Assembly: GCA_021204025.1 (NCBI GenBank)
Contig: JAJQAC010000016.1
Span: 1 to 64,000, forward strand
Source of the DNA: Clostridiales bacterium
GTDB lineage: Bacteria; Bacillota; Clostridia; Lachnospirales; Lachnospiraceae
Direction of reading: 5' to 3'
Length of the DNA: 64,000 bases
In this document: positions 1 to 8,522 of the stretch, piece after piece
Numbering within the stretch: position 1 is the stretch's first letter
Layout: every line of letters starts with the position of its first letter
Made by a program: the position numbers and the translations under genes
The notes under the pieces: model-generated
Databases searched by the model: none
Seen by the model: the letters and a program-made list of their open reading frames with translations, nothing else
What the model was told of the DNA's origin: nothing

Positions 1-83
1 CCGAGGAAATTTTGCAGAGCTTACGTTCTAAAATGGTTACATCGAAAATGATTCAGGAGAATAAAACCTTGCCGGGAAGGTAA
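1..83 (+). CDS. C-terminal end of an unidentified protein (5' truncated by window)
   Basis: The third forward frame is open from the window edge to a TAA at 81-83 and encodes a short hydrophilic, lysine-rich tail ending in NKTLPGR. Too little is visible to name a family. A good promoter for the next gene overlaps this tail, which fits an end-of-gene location. The call rests only on the open frame and the position of the promoter, so it could be chance. Confidence 0.4.
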   Translation, partial: EEILQSLRSKMVTSKMIQENKTLPGR

Positions 84-97
84 AAACATACTATAAT
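69..97 (+). promoter_or_regulatory. Predicted sigma-A promoter for the DUF1858 gene
   Basis: TTGCCG (69-74) and TATAAT (92-97) are separated by 17 bases. An AGGAGGA ribosome binding site and the ATG at 131 follow. Prediction from consensus match only. Confidence 0.6.
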
Positions 98-130
98 AAT
101 AAATCTATCAAACAATCAGGAGGAAGGAAT

Positions 131-334
131 ATGCAGATTAGTAAGGATATGCTGATCGGTGATCTGATTAAGAAGCATGAATTAATCGCGCCGATGCTGA
201 TGCATGCGGGGATGCATTGTATCGGATGTCCGTCGTCGCAGATGGAGTCGCTGGAAGAAGCCTGTATGGTACATGGGATCGACTGCGACATACTGGTATC
301 CAATATGAATGAGATCCTGGCGACAGTAGATTGA
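131..334 (+). CDS. DUF1858 small redox-disulfide domain protein
   Basis: This 67-residue protein matches the DUF1858 family, small helical domains often found alone or fused to hybrid-cluster and other redox proteins in anaerobes. The family hallmark, a CxxC-type pair in the middle, is seen as HCIGCPSS around residues 30-36, after the typical MQISKDMLIGDLI start. The ATG is preceded by AGGAGGA at good spacing. It is a single-gene unit, with its own promoter upstream and a strong hairpin terminator downstream. The exact redox partner is unknown for most members. Cytoplasmic, as no signal peptide or membrane segment is visible. Confidence 0.85.
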   Translation: MQISKDMLIGDLIKKHELIAPMLMHAGMHCIGCPSSQMESLEEACMVHGIDCDILVSNMNEILATVD

Positions 335-352
335 GTAAAATGATAAATAATT

Positions 353-390
353 TGCCGGAGAGAAAGATAAAACGCGCTTTCTCTCCGGCA
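353..390. terminator. Bidirectional Rho-independent terminator
   Basis: A perfect 14-bp stem (TGCCGGAGAGAAAG paired with its complement) lies between two convergent genes. The T-runs are short on both sides, but its position after a plus-strand stop and after the minus-strand mecA stop supports termination in both directions. Confidence 0.75.
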
Positions 391-434
391 TTGTTATACA
401 TAAGGATAAAAAATACGGACACGTCTGCTGATTT

Positions 435-1193
435 TTAAACCGTCATAAGTTTTTGAAGTGCCTGGCCTGAAATCATCGTATCATAATGTTCCTGATAGTA
501 AGCCTCACTTCCGGTCTCCTGATGAATCTTTTCGGAAAATTCCATGAGAGTGTTGCAGAGCCGGCTGAAACAAAGCGCGTCTGTATCCGCGTTTGACACA
601 GTCAGATAATACTGACCGGAGGAAGGATTTTTATACAGGCTGTTGGAGCAGTCGCAGATATCGCCGACCGCCGCTGCCGCTGTGATCACCTGATCGAGAT
701 TGTTGAAGCGGAAGATACGGATGACCGGTTCCGTCGGTGGGGTTGTCTGCGTATTTTCCGGATTGACAGACGTGGAATCTGCAGTTTCCGGGCTGGGGGC
801 AGGCATACCCAGAAGATCATTCTTAAGGAGCTGGAACAGATTGTCGGCGCCTTCAAGCAGCTCCGCCGGGAGAGGATTCCACAGGCTTTCCGCATCCTCA
901 TCGGAAAGAGGAGAAAATCGGGAAAAGCGGGTATCCAGTTCTTCCGGATCTTCGATCTTTGTGATCAACAGGATGACGCTCTCATTGGAAATCGGGATCG
1001 CCTCTACCATGAGGGGGATATCCTCTGCTTCAAATCCTACCTCGCTGGATGCTTTCTGAATCATCTCATGAAAAAGATTACGTGCTTTCTCACTGCCATA
1101 TGCCAGCTCGCCAAGGTTTAAATTGCGTGTGCTGAGATCCGCGCTGTTAAGAGTACAGCGGATCTGATTTTCATTAATTCGTTCTATCTTCAT
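435..1193 (-). CDS. mecA: Adaptor protein MecA
   Basis: The 252-residue product is a MecA-family adaptor that delivers substrates to the ClpC-ClpP protease and, in Bacillus, holds down ComK. Seen: the N-terminal MKIERINENQIRCTL block of the family, an acidic/proline-rich linker at about residues 130-160, and a C-terminal ClpC-binding-type domain of about 90 residues. The ORF track begins at an upstream GTG (1202), but the AAGGGAG site gives proper 8-base spacing only to the ATG at 1193, so that start is preferred. The length is slightly above the Bacillus protein. It is monocistronic, with its own promoter and convergent terminator. What it regulates here cannot be read from the window. Confidence 0.85.
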   Translation of the reverse strand: MKIERINENQIRCTLNSADLSTRNLNLGELAYGSEKARNLFHEMIQKASSEVGFEAEDIPLMVEAIPISNESVILLITKIEDPEELDTRFSRFSPLSDEDAESLWNPLPAELLEGADNLFQLLKNDLLGMPAPSPETADSTSVNPENTQTTPPTEPVIRIFRFNNLDQVITAAAAVGDICDCSNSLYKNPSSGQYYLTVSNADTDALCFSRLCNTLMEFSEKIHQETGSEAYYQEHYDTMISGQALQKLMTV

Positions 1194-1261
1194 AATAATC
1201 ACTCCCTTCAGTTGTCCGGATTAGGGCTGTGTATCATGTTCTGTTACCGTTTTCTACTACT

Positions 1262-1291
1262 ATTATAATATATGATACAGAAAAAAGGCAA
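1262..1291 (-). promoter_or_regulatory. Predicted promoter of mecA
   Basis: On the minus strand TTGCCT (1286-1291) and TATAAT (1262-1267) are 18 bases apart, about 70 bases upstream of the mecA start. Consensus match only. Confidence 0.5.
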
Positions 1292-1299
1292 TTCCTATG

Positions 1300-1968
1300 T
1301 GATAATCTTAATTAAAACGAAAGGATTGCAAAACAATGGTTTCTGATCGTTGCTTTATCATATAAGATTTTGGTGGGGAATGCAAGCATAAATTGAAAAT
1401 AAAAGCAGGGCTGCAGGTATAAATCAAAAATAGTACTTGTAATCCGGCAGATAATATATTAAAATATTATCCAATCGTATTCGGGAAGGGGGCAATGAGG
1501 TTCAAAGAGAGCTGTTCTGTTTGGCTGACCGGTTTCCGGTCTGTGAGTATGTGTAATTTCATATCCTGTTTTTCCAGGAGATGCAGAGTTTTTGTCTTAT
1601 TTTATCTTGCGTTCAGCAAAAAAATCCGGTTTAAACGATGATAAAAGGTTCAGGAGTCCTCCCTTACTGCCGTAAACTTGTCGGTTATTGTCATGTTTTG
1701 TCTGCTCAGGGCGGTCCTATGTTTGTGGAGAGACGGAAGGAACCTCGAACAGAAGTAGCTGTCTGGATACAGAATAACTGCAAAAGAACCCGCCGTAAGG
1801 TCGGGGAAACATACAAAAGACGCTGGGAAATGGATCGCTCATGAGAGATGGGCGGGTTTCATTTGTGATAAGTCGGCTGTGGAATTGTGGAAATTAAGAA
1901 GGAAAATATGTGTCACGGCAGAATGCTCCGGTCATGTTTCCCGGTTCCATTGTATGGGAGGATAGCAG
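1300..1968. other. Non-coding stretch with several hairpins; possible structured RNA
   Basis: About 670 bases have no convincing gene. Small hairpins are visible, such as GACCGGTTTCCGGTC near 1530 and CCTGTTTTTCCAGG near 1570. From about 1660 to 1860 there is a G-rich stretch in which AACCCGCC (near 1790) can pair with GGCGGGTT (near 1855). The 68-residue ORF at 1638 has no recognisable family, no good ribosome binding site and a composition unlike the neighbouring proteins. A small RNA is possible, but no known RNA family could be matched by eye. Confidence 0.3.
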
Positions 1969-2331
1969 ATGATACGACAGACAGAAAATTTAACAGAACA
2001 GGATAAAGTGGTGTTTTTAAATGGCATTCGAAAATATATGGATCGGGGGATACCGGTTTATATGGATGGAAAAAGAACAGATGAAAGAAGACTGAGAAAG
2101 CTCTTTGAACCACAGGGAAAATTCTTTTATATGGCGGATTTTGTGATCGAAGAGACGGATCAGGCAAACGTCGGGATGATCAGAGAGAGAAATGAGTCTG
2201 CGGGATATTCCGGCGATGTCTGTAGAGATACGGCGAGGGACGCGGAGGGAAAAAGTCTGTACCTGAATGACAAAACTTCCCGGCGATTTCGCTTGAAAGC
2301 GATCCATTTCGATCGGGTTTATCATCAGTAA
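1969..2331 (+). CDS. Conserved-looking hypothetical protein, 120 aa
   Basis: The ATG follows GGGAGGA at about 6 bases, and codon use resembles neighbouring genes, so this is probably real. The product is hydrophilic with a charged centre (DGKRTDERRLRKLF) and a mixed alpha/beta middle (GKFFYMADFVIEETD). There is no signal peptide, membrane segment or recognised motif. I do not recognise the family. It stands alone between the non-coding stretch and the promoter of the GH18 gene, so context gives no clue to its role. Confidence 0.55.
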   Translation: MIRQTENLTEQDKVVFLNGIRKYMDRGIPVYMDGKRTDERRLRKLFEPQGKFFYMADFVIEETDQANVGMIRERNESAGYSGDVCRDTARDAEGKSLYLNDKTSRRFRLKAIHFDRVYHQ

Positions 2332-2491
2332 AAGGAAACTGCAAAACATACGGAAAGGCTTGGAAGAATCCTGATTCAGTCAGCCAGGTAAAAAACCGAG
2401 CGAAGAGAGAAAGTCATAAAAAATTTAGATACGCAAGAGGATATCTATGCTATAATGAGCAAAAGTGATGAATTTTGAAATGTAAATGGCA

Positions 2492-2523
2492 CAGCAGATC
2501 ACGGGCAGGTTCGTGATCTGCTG
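2492..2523 (+). other. Perfect inverted repeat in the 5' leader of the GH18 gene
   Basis: CAGCAGATCACG and its exact complement are separated by 8 bases. The repeat lies between a TATAAT (2451-2456) and the start codon at 2573. There is no T-run, so it is less likely a simple terminator. It could be an operator or a leader hairpin. Confidence 0.5.
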
Positions 2524-2572
2524 GATGTGGAAATGATTGATCGTTTGGAAAAAATGGCCAGAGGAGTTACGA

Positions 2573-4231
2573 ATGAAAAAGATTCTGATATCGTTTTTTA
2601 CGGTCGTAATTATGGTTTTTATCATAGCGGGAGCCGTCATTGGCATCCGTCTTTATCAAAAATATGCGCCGACGAAGGAAAGGGCAGATTTAGAAGAATG
2701 GTTTGGCGTATCGGGGGACGAGATCGCTGTTGTTGTGGATAATGAACGGGAGGAAGCGGTTAAGGGGAAATGGATCCATGAGTGTGTATACCTGCCTCTG
2801 TCCTGGGTAAGCAGTACATTGAATGAAAGGTTTTACTGGGCGGAAGATGTTCATGAGATGATTTATGCGCTTCCGGAGACGATCGTTTATGCGGATATGT
2901 CAGTGATGGAGACAAACGGATGTCCGGTTATTGTGGAAGAGGATGAGGAGGTGTGGCTGAACGCAGAGACTCTGCTTACCTACACCGATATCCGACTTGA
3001 GATGTATGTAGATGATGCGGTAAAGCGTATTTTTATTGATACGAAGTGGGAGCCGGTTCGTGAGGCCGGAATGAAAAAGAACGGAAAAATCCGTGTGCTT
3101 GGCGGTATAAAAAGCGCGATCCTTGCGGAAGTTGAAAAAAATGAGAACGTACAGATCCTTGAAACCATGGAGAGGTGGGTCAAAGTACGCACCGATTCCG
3201 GATACATAGGATATATTCAGAAGCGTCTGCTGGAAAATGAAACAGAGGTGACGCCGCACAGCACGTTCGAGGCACCTGTTTATACGAGTCTTTCGGTTGA
3301 AGCGCCAGTCAGTCTGGTCTGGCATCAGGTTACGTCCAGGGAGGCCAACAGTGCGATGAAAACGCTTATGGCGAATACCAAAGGAGTCAATGTGATCGCG
3401 CCGACATGGTTTATGCTGACAGATAATGAGGGGAATTTCGATTCGCTGGCGGATTCTTCTTATGTTGCCGATGCGCATGAGATGGGATTGCAGGTGTGGG
3501 CGGTGCTGGATAATTTTAACCGGGGTGCTGATGTGCAGTCAGAGGTCCTTTTTGCGGATAGCGCAGCGCGGCAGAAGCTGATTGACGTGCTGGTCCGGGA
3601 AGTGCAGACGTATGGAATTGATGGAATTAACCTGGATATTGAGGGAATCAAACCGGCTGCCGGTGTTCATTACATCCAGTTTATCCGGGAACTTTCCGTA
3701 AGCTGCAGAGTCAATGGGATATTTCTGTCAGTAGACAGTTATGTGCCTTCGGCTTATACTGCGTTTTATAATCGTGCGGAGCAGGGTAGAGTGGCGGATT
3801 ATGTTGTGATTATGGGTTATGATGAGCATTACGCAGGAGGAGAAGCAGGTTCGGTGGCATCGATTGGCTATGAACGACAGGGTATTCTGGATACGCTGGA
3901 GGATGTCCCGGCAGAGAAAATCATCAGTGCGATTCCGCTGTATACACGTGTGTGGAAAGTGGATGCAAGCGGAACTTCATCGACGGCGATGGGACTTGCG
4001 TCCGCACAGAGATGGGTAGATGATAACGGTGTAGAGTTATACTGGCAGGAAGAACTGGGACAGTATTATGGAGAAAAGCGGACCGAAGACGCAGTCTGGT
4101 ATATCTGGCTGGAGGAAGAGCGATCTCTGACAGAAAAAGTGGCGTTGATTAAGAAATATGGTCTTGCCGGAGTGGCGTGCTGGAAACTCGGATTTGACAC
4201 AGCAGAAATATGGGAAATCATCCGGCTGTAA
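2573..4231 (+). CDS. Membrane-anchored glycoside hydrolase family 18 protein with SH3-like domain
   Basis: The 552-residue protein starts at ATG 2573, which follows GAGGAG, rather than at the track's upstream ATG. Seen in order: an N-terminal hydrophobic segment (residues about 4-25) without an obvious cleavage site, a region resembling the copper-amine-oxidase N-terminal-like fold of cell-wall proteins (about 45-165), an SH3b-like segment (about 172-220), and a GH18 barrel whose catalytic motif DGINLDIE lies near residue 350. GH18 members of this layout, such as SleL/YdhD-like proteins, cleave N-acetylglucosamine linkages in peptidoglycan or spore cortex. It is followed 19 bases later by a phosphoesterase lipoprotein and then cwlD, which fits an envelope or spore-wall role. 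The substrate is inferred. Confidence 0.85.
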   Translation: MKKILISFFTVVIMVFIIAGAVIGIRLYQKYAPTKERADLEEWFGVSGDEIAVVVDNEREEAVKGKWIHECVYLPLSWVSSTLNERFYWAEDVHEMIYALPETIVYADMSVMETNGCPVIVEEDEEVWLNAETLLTYTDIRLEMYVDDAVKRIFIDTKWEPVREAGMKKNGKIRVLGGIKSAILAEVEKNENVQILETMERWVKVRTDSGYIGYIQKRLLENETEVTPHSTFEAPVYTSLSVEAPVSLVWHQVTSREANSAMKTLMANTKGVNVIAPTWFMLTDNEGNFDSLADSSYVADAHEMGLQVWAVLDNFNRGADVQSEVLFADSAARQKLIDVLVREVQTYGIDGINLDIEGIKPAAGVHYIQFIRELSVSCRVNGIFLSVDSYVPSAYTAFYNRAEQGRVADYVVIMGYDEHYAGGEAGSVASIGYERQGILDTLEDVPAEKIISAIPLYTRVWKVDASGTSSTAMGLASAQRWVDDNGVELYWQEELGQYYGEKRTEDAVWYIWLEEERSLTEKVALIKKYGLAGVACWKLGFDTAEIWEIIRL

Positions 4232-4250
4232 CAAAAAGGAGGCGGAGTAA

Positions 4251-5768
4251 ATGACAAAGAAGAATCGGAAATCTGCAGGAAAACATCTGCTGATTCTGGC
4301 ATTTGCGCTGATCCTCGGCGCGGCCGGGTGTGGAAAAAGGGCAGATTCTGATCTTGTGGAATCGGGACAGGAGAGGGAAACTGATCCATCGGAAGGAGAA
4401 AGCGCGCCGGAAAATCCTTCTGAGCGGGAGACCGGTGAACCAGAATCCGATGAACCGGAAACAACGATAGAACCGTTTCCTCAGGAGTCATTATGGGAAG
4501 AGGATGACGGGCAGGAAGAAGGAGAGGATGACGAAGAAGAAAACGGCTGGGATGAGGACTGGGAAGGAAGACTGATCCTGGCGACAGATATTCACTATCT
4601 GTCGAGAGAGCTGACCGACGGAGGAGAAGCCTTTCAGTATATGGTGGATCATGGAGACGGAAAAGTAGTTACCTATGTGGAGGCGATTACCGATGCGTTT
4701 CTCGAAGAAGTGATCCGCAGGCAGCCGGACGTGCTGATACTCAGCGGAGATCTTACATTGGATGGAGAGAAACAGAGCCATGAGGAACTGGCGGAAAAAC
4801 TATATGAGGTTGAGGATAGTGGTATTCCGGTACTGATTATTCCGGGCAATCATGATATCAATAATCATCATGCGGCACGATTTGAGGGAAACAGCCGTAA
4901 ACCGGCTGAGTTCACAACACCGGAGGAATTTCGCGAAATCTATCGCGATTTTGGATACGATGAAGCGATCAGTGAAGATCGTACTTCTCTGAGTTATCTG
5001 TATGAATATGATGAGGAGACCTGGTTTTTGATGATTGACAGCTGCCAGTACGCGAGGAAAGCATTGGTGGGCGGAGCGATTATGCCGGAGACTTATGACT
5101 GGATTGAGGAATGCCTGGAGGAAGCCTGGGATGAAGGCATCCATGTAATACCGGTGGCTCATCATAATCTGCTGGATGAAAGTGAGATCTATGTGGATGA
5201 CTGTACGATTGAGCATGGAGAACAGCTGGCGGATATTCTGGAAGAATGGGATGTTTCATCCTTTTTAAGTGGTCATCTGCATGTTCAGCACGCAAAGCGG
5301 TCAGGGGGAAACAGGGGCGTCTGGGAGATGGTGACCAGCTCATTGGCCACACCTGCCTGTCAGTATGGTGTGATGGAGTATCGACATAATGGGGATTTTC
5401 ACTATTATACGCAAAGTGTGGATGTGGAGCGCTGGGCGAAAGTACATCAACGGACAGAACAGGATCTGCTGGAGTTTGATACATTTAAAGAGCCGTTTCT
5501 GCGCCGGGTTTTTTATAATCAGTCGTATGACGCGTTAAGTAAAATCGATGTGTTTACTGAAAACCAGCGGGTGCGGATGTCGAATTTTTATTCTAATCTG
5601 AATTATTATTATTATCAGGGAAATGCCTGTAAGATTGTGGAGGAAGTGGAAAACGACCCGGACTATGAACTGTGGCTGGAGGACGGAGCGCTGAGCGTCC
5701 TTGGCGATTATGTCGTTTATATTATCGAGGACGCGAAGATGGATTATAATACGGTTTTATCTGAATAG
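4251..5768 (+). CDS. Calcineurin-like metallophosphoesterase lipoprotein
   Basis: The 505-residue product has a lipoprotein signal with lipobox GAAGC near residues 23-27, then a very acidic, low-complexity linker (to about residue 105), then a calcineurin-type phosphoesterase domain. The metal-binding blocks are all visible in order: ATDIHY, SGDLTLDG, GNHDINN, VAHHNLL and SGHLHVQH. The enzyme should therefore be an active binuclear metal hydrolase held on the outer face of the membrane. The substrate could be a nucleotide, phosphorylated polymer or other phosphoester and cannot be told. AAAAGGAGGCGG gives a strong start, and it sits directly behind the GH18 gene, probably in the same transcript. 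Confidence 0.85.
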   Translation: MTKKNRKSAGKHLLILAFALILGAAGCGKRADSDLVESGQERETDPSEGESAPENPSERETGEPESDEPETTIEPFPQESLWEEDDGQEEGEDDEEENGWDEDWEGRLILATDIHYLSRELTDGGEAFQYMVDHGDGKVVTYVEAITDAFLEEVIRRQPDVLILSGDLTLDGEKQSHEELAEKLYEVEDSGIPVLIIPGNHDINNHHAARFEGNSRKPAEFTTPEEFREIYRDFGYDEAISEDRTSLSYLYEYDEETWFLMIDSCQYARKALVGGAIMPETYDWIEECLEEAWDEGIHVIPVAHHNLLDESEIYVDDCTIEHGEQLADILEEWDVSSFLSGHLHVQHAKRSGGNRGVWEMVTSSLATPACQYGVMEYRHNGDFHYYTQSVDVERWAKVHQRTEQDLLEFDTFKEPFLRRVFYNQSYDALSKIDVFTENQRVRMSNFYSNLNYYYYQGNACKIVEEVENDPDYELWLEDGALSVLGDYVVYIIEDAKMDYNTVLSE

Positions 5769-5834
5769 GGTTCTTTTTTTGCCGGGAGAAGGATATATTG
5801 AATCAGAGTTTTTTGTGGATATGGGTGGATTCCG

Positions 5835-6560
5835 GTGAATGGTCGAAGAACTGAGCTGTTGATGGGGATACTGTTTCTGGCATGTGTGTATCTGATTTCG
5901 GGTCACGCGGGCCGCCTGGTGGCCAGTCAGAAGACGGCTGCCGCAGCAAAGAGCCGTAAGCAGTTGGTTGTCTGTATTGACAGCGGACATGGGGGCAGCG
6001 ATCCCGGAAAGGTTGGCGTGGACGGAACGCTGGAGAAGGATATTAATCTTCAGATCGCGGAACGGCTGAAAACATATCTGGAGGCCTCCGATGTGAAAGT
6101 GGTTATGACCAGGGAAAGTGACCAAGGACTCTACAGTGAAAAGGATTCCAACAAAAAAAACGCGGATATGAAAAATAGGGTGAATCTGATCAATGAGTCT
6201 AATCCGGATGTGGCGGTCAGCATCCATCAGAACAGTTATCATGAGGAACCGATTTCCGGAGGCCAGGTGTTTTATTATAAGGATTCGGAAAAAGGGAAAC
6301 GTCTGGCGCAGATTCTGCAAAAGCGGTTTGATTTTGTGCTGGGAGAGAAAAATACCCGTCAGGCCAGACCAAACGGGAATTATTATCTGCTGATGCATGT
6401 CCGGCATCCGATTGTAATTGTAGAGTGTGGGTTTTTGTCTAATGCAGCGGAGTCGAAAGCACTTGAATCAGAAGAATATCAGAGTCGGCTGGCGTGGACG
6501 TTGCATATGGGAATTATGGAATATTTAAACACCAGGCAGGAAAACAGATCTGAGAAATAA
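5835..6560 (+). CDS. cwlD: N-acetylmuramoyl-L-alanine amidase, CwlD-like
   Basis: The 241-residue protein has an N-terminal hydrophobic segment (about residues 8-25) and an Amidase_3 domain. The zinc-site blocks are present: SGHGGSDPG (His), LEKDINLQIAE (Glu), SIHQNS (His) and VECGFLSN (catalytic Glu). In Bacillus, CwlD acts with PdaA to make muramic lactam in the spore cortex, which is needed for germination. The length and single-domain layout match CwlD better than large vegetative amidases. The start is GTG at 5835, with only a weak GGTGG upstream. It lies after two envelope genes in the same direction. The cwlD assignment is by family and length, not by proven function. Confidence 0.75.
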   Translation: MNGRRTELLMGILFLACVYLISGHAGRLVASQKTAAAAKSRKQLVVCIDSGHGGSDPGKVGVDGTLEKDINLQIAERLKTYLEASDVKVVMTRESDQGLYSEKDSNKKNADMKNRVNLINESNPDVAVSIHQNSYHEEPISGGQVFYYKDSEKGKRLAQILQKRFDFVLGEKNTRQARPNGNYYLLMHVRHPIVIVECGFLSNAAESKALESEEYQSRLAWTLHMGIMEYLNTRQENRSEK

Positions 6561-6603
6561 ACTGTGGGAATGATATTTGTCATGTATCAGGAAGGAACTA
6601 AGG

Positions 6604-7659
6604 ATGGAAACAAAATGGGTTCATATTAAAGAGCCGGCTTCGGTAAAGGATGAAGAACTGGAGGAAGCCGTCGAAATCTTACGAAGCGGCGGGCTGGTGG
6701 CGTTCCCGACGGAGACCGTTTATGGTTTAGGCGCGAATGCTCTGGATGAGACGGCGTCAGTGAAGATCTATGCAGCAAAGGGTCGTCCCTCGGATAATCC
6801 GCTGATTGCTCATATCTCAGGTATCGGAGAACTGGAACCGCTGACAGCGCGGGTGCCGGATGCCGGCAGACGACTGGCCGGGGCATTCTGGCCGGGGCCC
6901 CTGACGATGATATTTCCCAAGAGCATTCGGGTTCCGTATACGACGACAGGAGGTCTGGATACGGTGGCAGTGCGTATGCCTTCGGATCCGGTGGCAAACC
7001 GACTGATCGCATTGGCCGGGATTCCGATTGCGGCGCCGAGCGCAAATACTTCCGGACGACCCAGCCCGACGCGGGCAGAACATGTCTGGGAAGATATGAA
7101 TGGGAAAATCGAGATGATCCTTGACGGGGGGCCGGTAGGGATCGGAGTGGAGTCCACGATTGTGGATGTTTCAGGAGAGATGCCGGTATTGTTGCGGCCG
7201 GGAGCAGTGACAATGGAAATGTTGACGGAGGTTCTGGGGGAGGTTGCCGTGGATCCCACGATCCAGGGACCACCCAGGGAAGGACTTCGTCCAAAAGCTC
7301 CAGGTATGAAATATCGCCATTATGCGCCGCGGGCTGAGATGACGATTGTGGAGGGCGAATCCATGCGGGTGGCAGACGAGATCAATCGCCGGGTGCGGGA
7401 GAGTTTGCTGAGAGGAAAGCGCGCAGGGGTGATCTGTACGGATGAAACGAGATCATTATATAAAGCGGGTTTTATCCGGAGTGTGGGTGTCCGCGCCAGG
7501 GAAGAGACGATTGCGCACAATCTGTTTGCGGTGCTGAGGGAATTTGATGAACTGGAAACGGACGTTATTTTCTCTGAAAGTTTTGCGGGAGATCATCTTG
7601 GTTTCGCGATCATGAACCGTCTGACAAAAGCGGCCGGGTATCGGATTATCCAGGTATAA
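6604..7659 (+). CDS. Threonylcarbamoyl-AMP synthase, Sua5 type
   Basis: The 351-residue protein makes threonylcarbamoyl-adenylate from threonine, bicarbonate and ATP, the first step of the universal t6A37 tRNA modification. Seen: the YrdC/Sua5 domain with FPTETVYGLGANA, the KGRPSDNPL motif and PSANTSGRPSPT, followed by the C-terminal Sua5 domain (after KAPGMKYRHYAP near residue 235). Full length with both domains shows the Sua5 rather than short YrdC form. The track's first ATG at 6577 lacks a site; AGGAAGG precedes the ATG at 6604, which is chosen. Cytoplasmic. Likely co-transcribed with the deaminase gene 19 bases downstream. Confidence 0.9.
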   Translation: METKWVHIKEPASVKDEELEEAVEILRSGGLVAFPTETVYGLGANALDETASVKIYAAKGRPSDNPLIAHISGIGELEPLTARVPDAGRRLAGAFWPGPLTMIFPKSIRVPYTTTGGLDTVAVRMPSDPVANRLIALAGIPIAAPSANTSGRPSPTRAEHVWEDMNGKIEMILDGGPVGIGVESTIVDVSGEMPVLLRPGAVTMEMLTEVLGEVAVDPTIQGPPREGLRPKAPGMKYRHYAPRAEMTIVEGESMRVADEINRRVRESLLRGKRAGVICTDETRSLYKAGFIRSVGVRAREETIAHNLFAVLREFDELETDVIFSESFAGDHLGFAIMNRLTKAAGYRIIQV

Positions 7660-7678
7660 ACAAAAAGGAGGGAACAGT

Positions 7679-8182
7679 ATGTCAGAAACCAGAAAGCGAG
7701 CGGATTACATCTCATGGGATGAGTATTTTATGGGCGTAGCGGATTTGGCCGGAAGACGTTCTAAGGATCCCAACACACAGGTGGGTGCCTGTATTGTCAG
7801 TGATGATAATAAGATTTTGTCGATGGGGTATAATGGCTTTCCCAGCGGATGTTCGGATGATGAGTTCCCATGGAGCCGGGAATCCGGAGATAATGACGAC
7901 CCATATAGTACCAAATATTTGTATGTTACGCATAGTGAGCTGAACGCGATTTTAAATTACCGGGGCGGCAGTCTGGAAGGAAGTAAGCTGTATGTTACGC
8001 TTTTTCCCTGTAATGAGTGCGCGAAAGCGATCATTCAGTCCGGGATTAAGACGGTGATCTATCGTGATGATAAGTATCCGGATTCTCCGTCAGTCCGGGC
8101 ATCCAAGCGGATGCTGAATGCAGCGGGAGTGCGATACTATCAATATGAAAAAACCGGGAGAAGTATACGAATTGACATGTAA
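7679..8182 (+). CDS. dCMP deaminase family protein
   Basis: The 167-residue protein carries the zinc-dependent deaminase fold: GACIVSDDNKILSMGYNG, the HSELNAI block holding the zinc His and catalytic Glu, and PCNECAKAI with the two zinc cysteines. Members convert dCMP to dUMP for thymidylate synthesis; the Bacillus homologue is ComEB. An insert with acidic residues (DEFPWSRESGDNDD) between the first strand and the HSE motif is typical of bacterial dCMP deaminases. AAAGGAGGG gives a strong start. It follows the Sua5 gene closely, as in several Clostridia. Substrate is inferred from family. Confidence 0.85.
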   Translation: MSETRKRADYISWDEYFMGVADLAGRRSKDPNTQVGACIVSDDNKILSMGYNGFPSGCSDDEFPWSRESGDNDDPYSTKYLYVTHSELNAILNYRGGSLEGSKLYVTLFPCNECAKAIIQSGIKTVIYRDDKYPDSPSVRASKRMLNAAGVRYYQYEKTGRSIRIDM

Positions 8183-8208
8183 AATGTGGGAACGATGAAA
8201 AAGAGGGC

Positions 8209-8237
8209 TTGCGGTATCAGGAAAAATAGCATAGAAT
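8209..8237 (+). promoter_or_regulatory. Predicted promoter for the 36-aa membrane protein
   Basis: TTGCGG (8209-8214), 17-base spacer and TAGAAT (8232-8237) lie just after the deaminase gene, about 110 bases upstream of the small ORF. Confidence 0.45.
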
Positions 8238-8344
8238 GAAAACCAGGACTTTAAAGGATGAGTGGCGGGTCCGCGCAGACTTTAAAACCAACAGAGAACC
8301 CGATAACAGAGTTTGTGTAAAGAGCAAAAGAGGTGAATGCTGTC

Positions 8345-8455
8345 ATGATGAATATGCATAATAACAATAAGACCAGAAAGATCGTCTGTGCGGTTATTGT
8401 AATTGTTATCTGTCTTGCAATGGTCGTGCCGGTCATTTTAGCCGCGCTGGTGTAG
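8345..8455 (+). CDS. Small single-pass membrane protein, 36 aa
   Basis: This gene is too short for the ORF track. The protein begins MMNMHNNNKTRK and continues as one hydrophobic helix rich in valine and isoleucine up to a C-terminal AALV. AGAGGTG lies at workable spacing, and an in-frame GTG at 8333 is an alternative start. A promoter is predicted upstream. A positively charged head followed by a single transmembrane helix is the usual look of small bacterial membrane peptides. No function can be assigned. The next gene starts 68 bases downstream. Confidence 0.55.
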   Translation: MMNMHNNNKTRKIVCAVIVIVICLAMVVPVILAALV

Positions 8456-8522
8456 CAGTAACTGATCTGACCAGGCGGGCAGGGATGAGAAAAATAGAAT
8501 CGGAAAAGAAAGATGGGGCAGG

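Noticed and set aside
1638-1844. 68-aa plus-strand ORF
   Set aside because: No ribosome binding site, no recognisable family, and it lies in a hairpin-rich region that looks non-coding.
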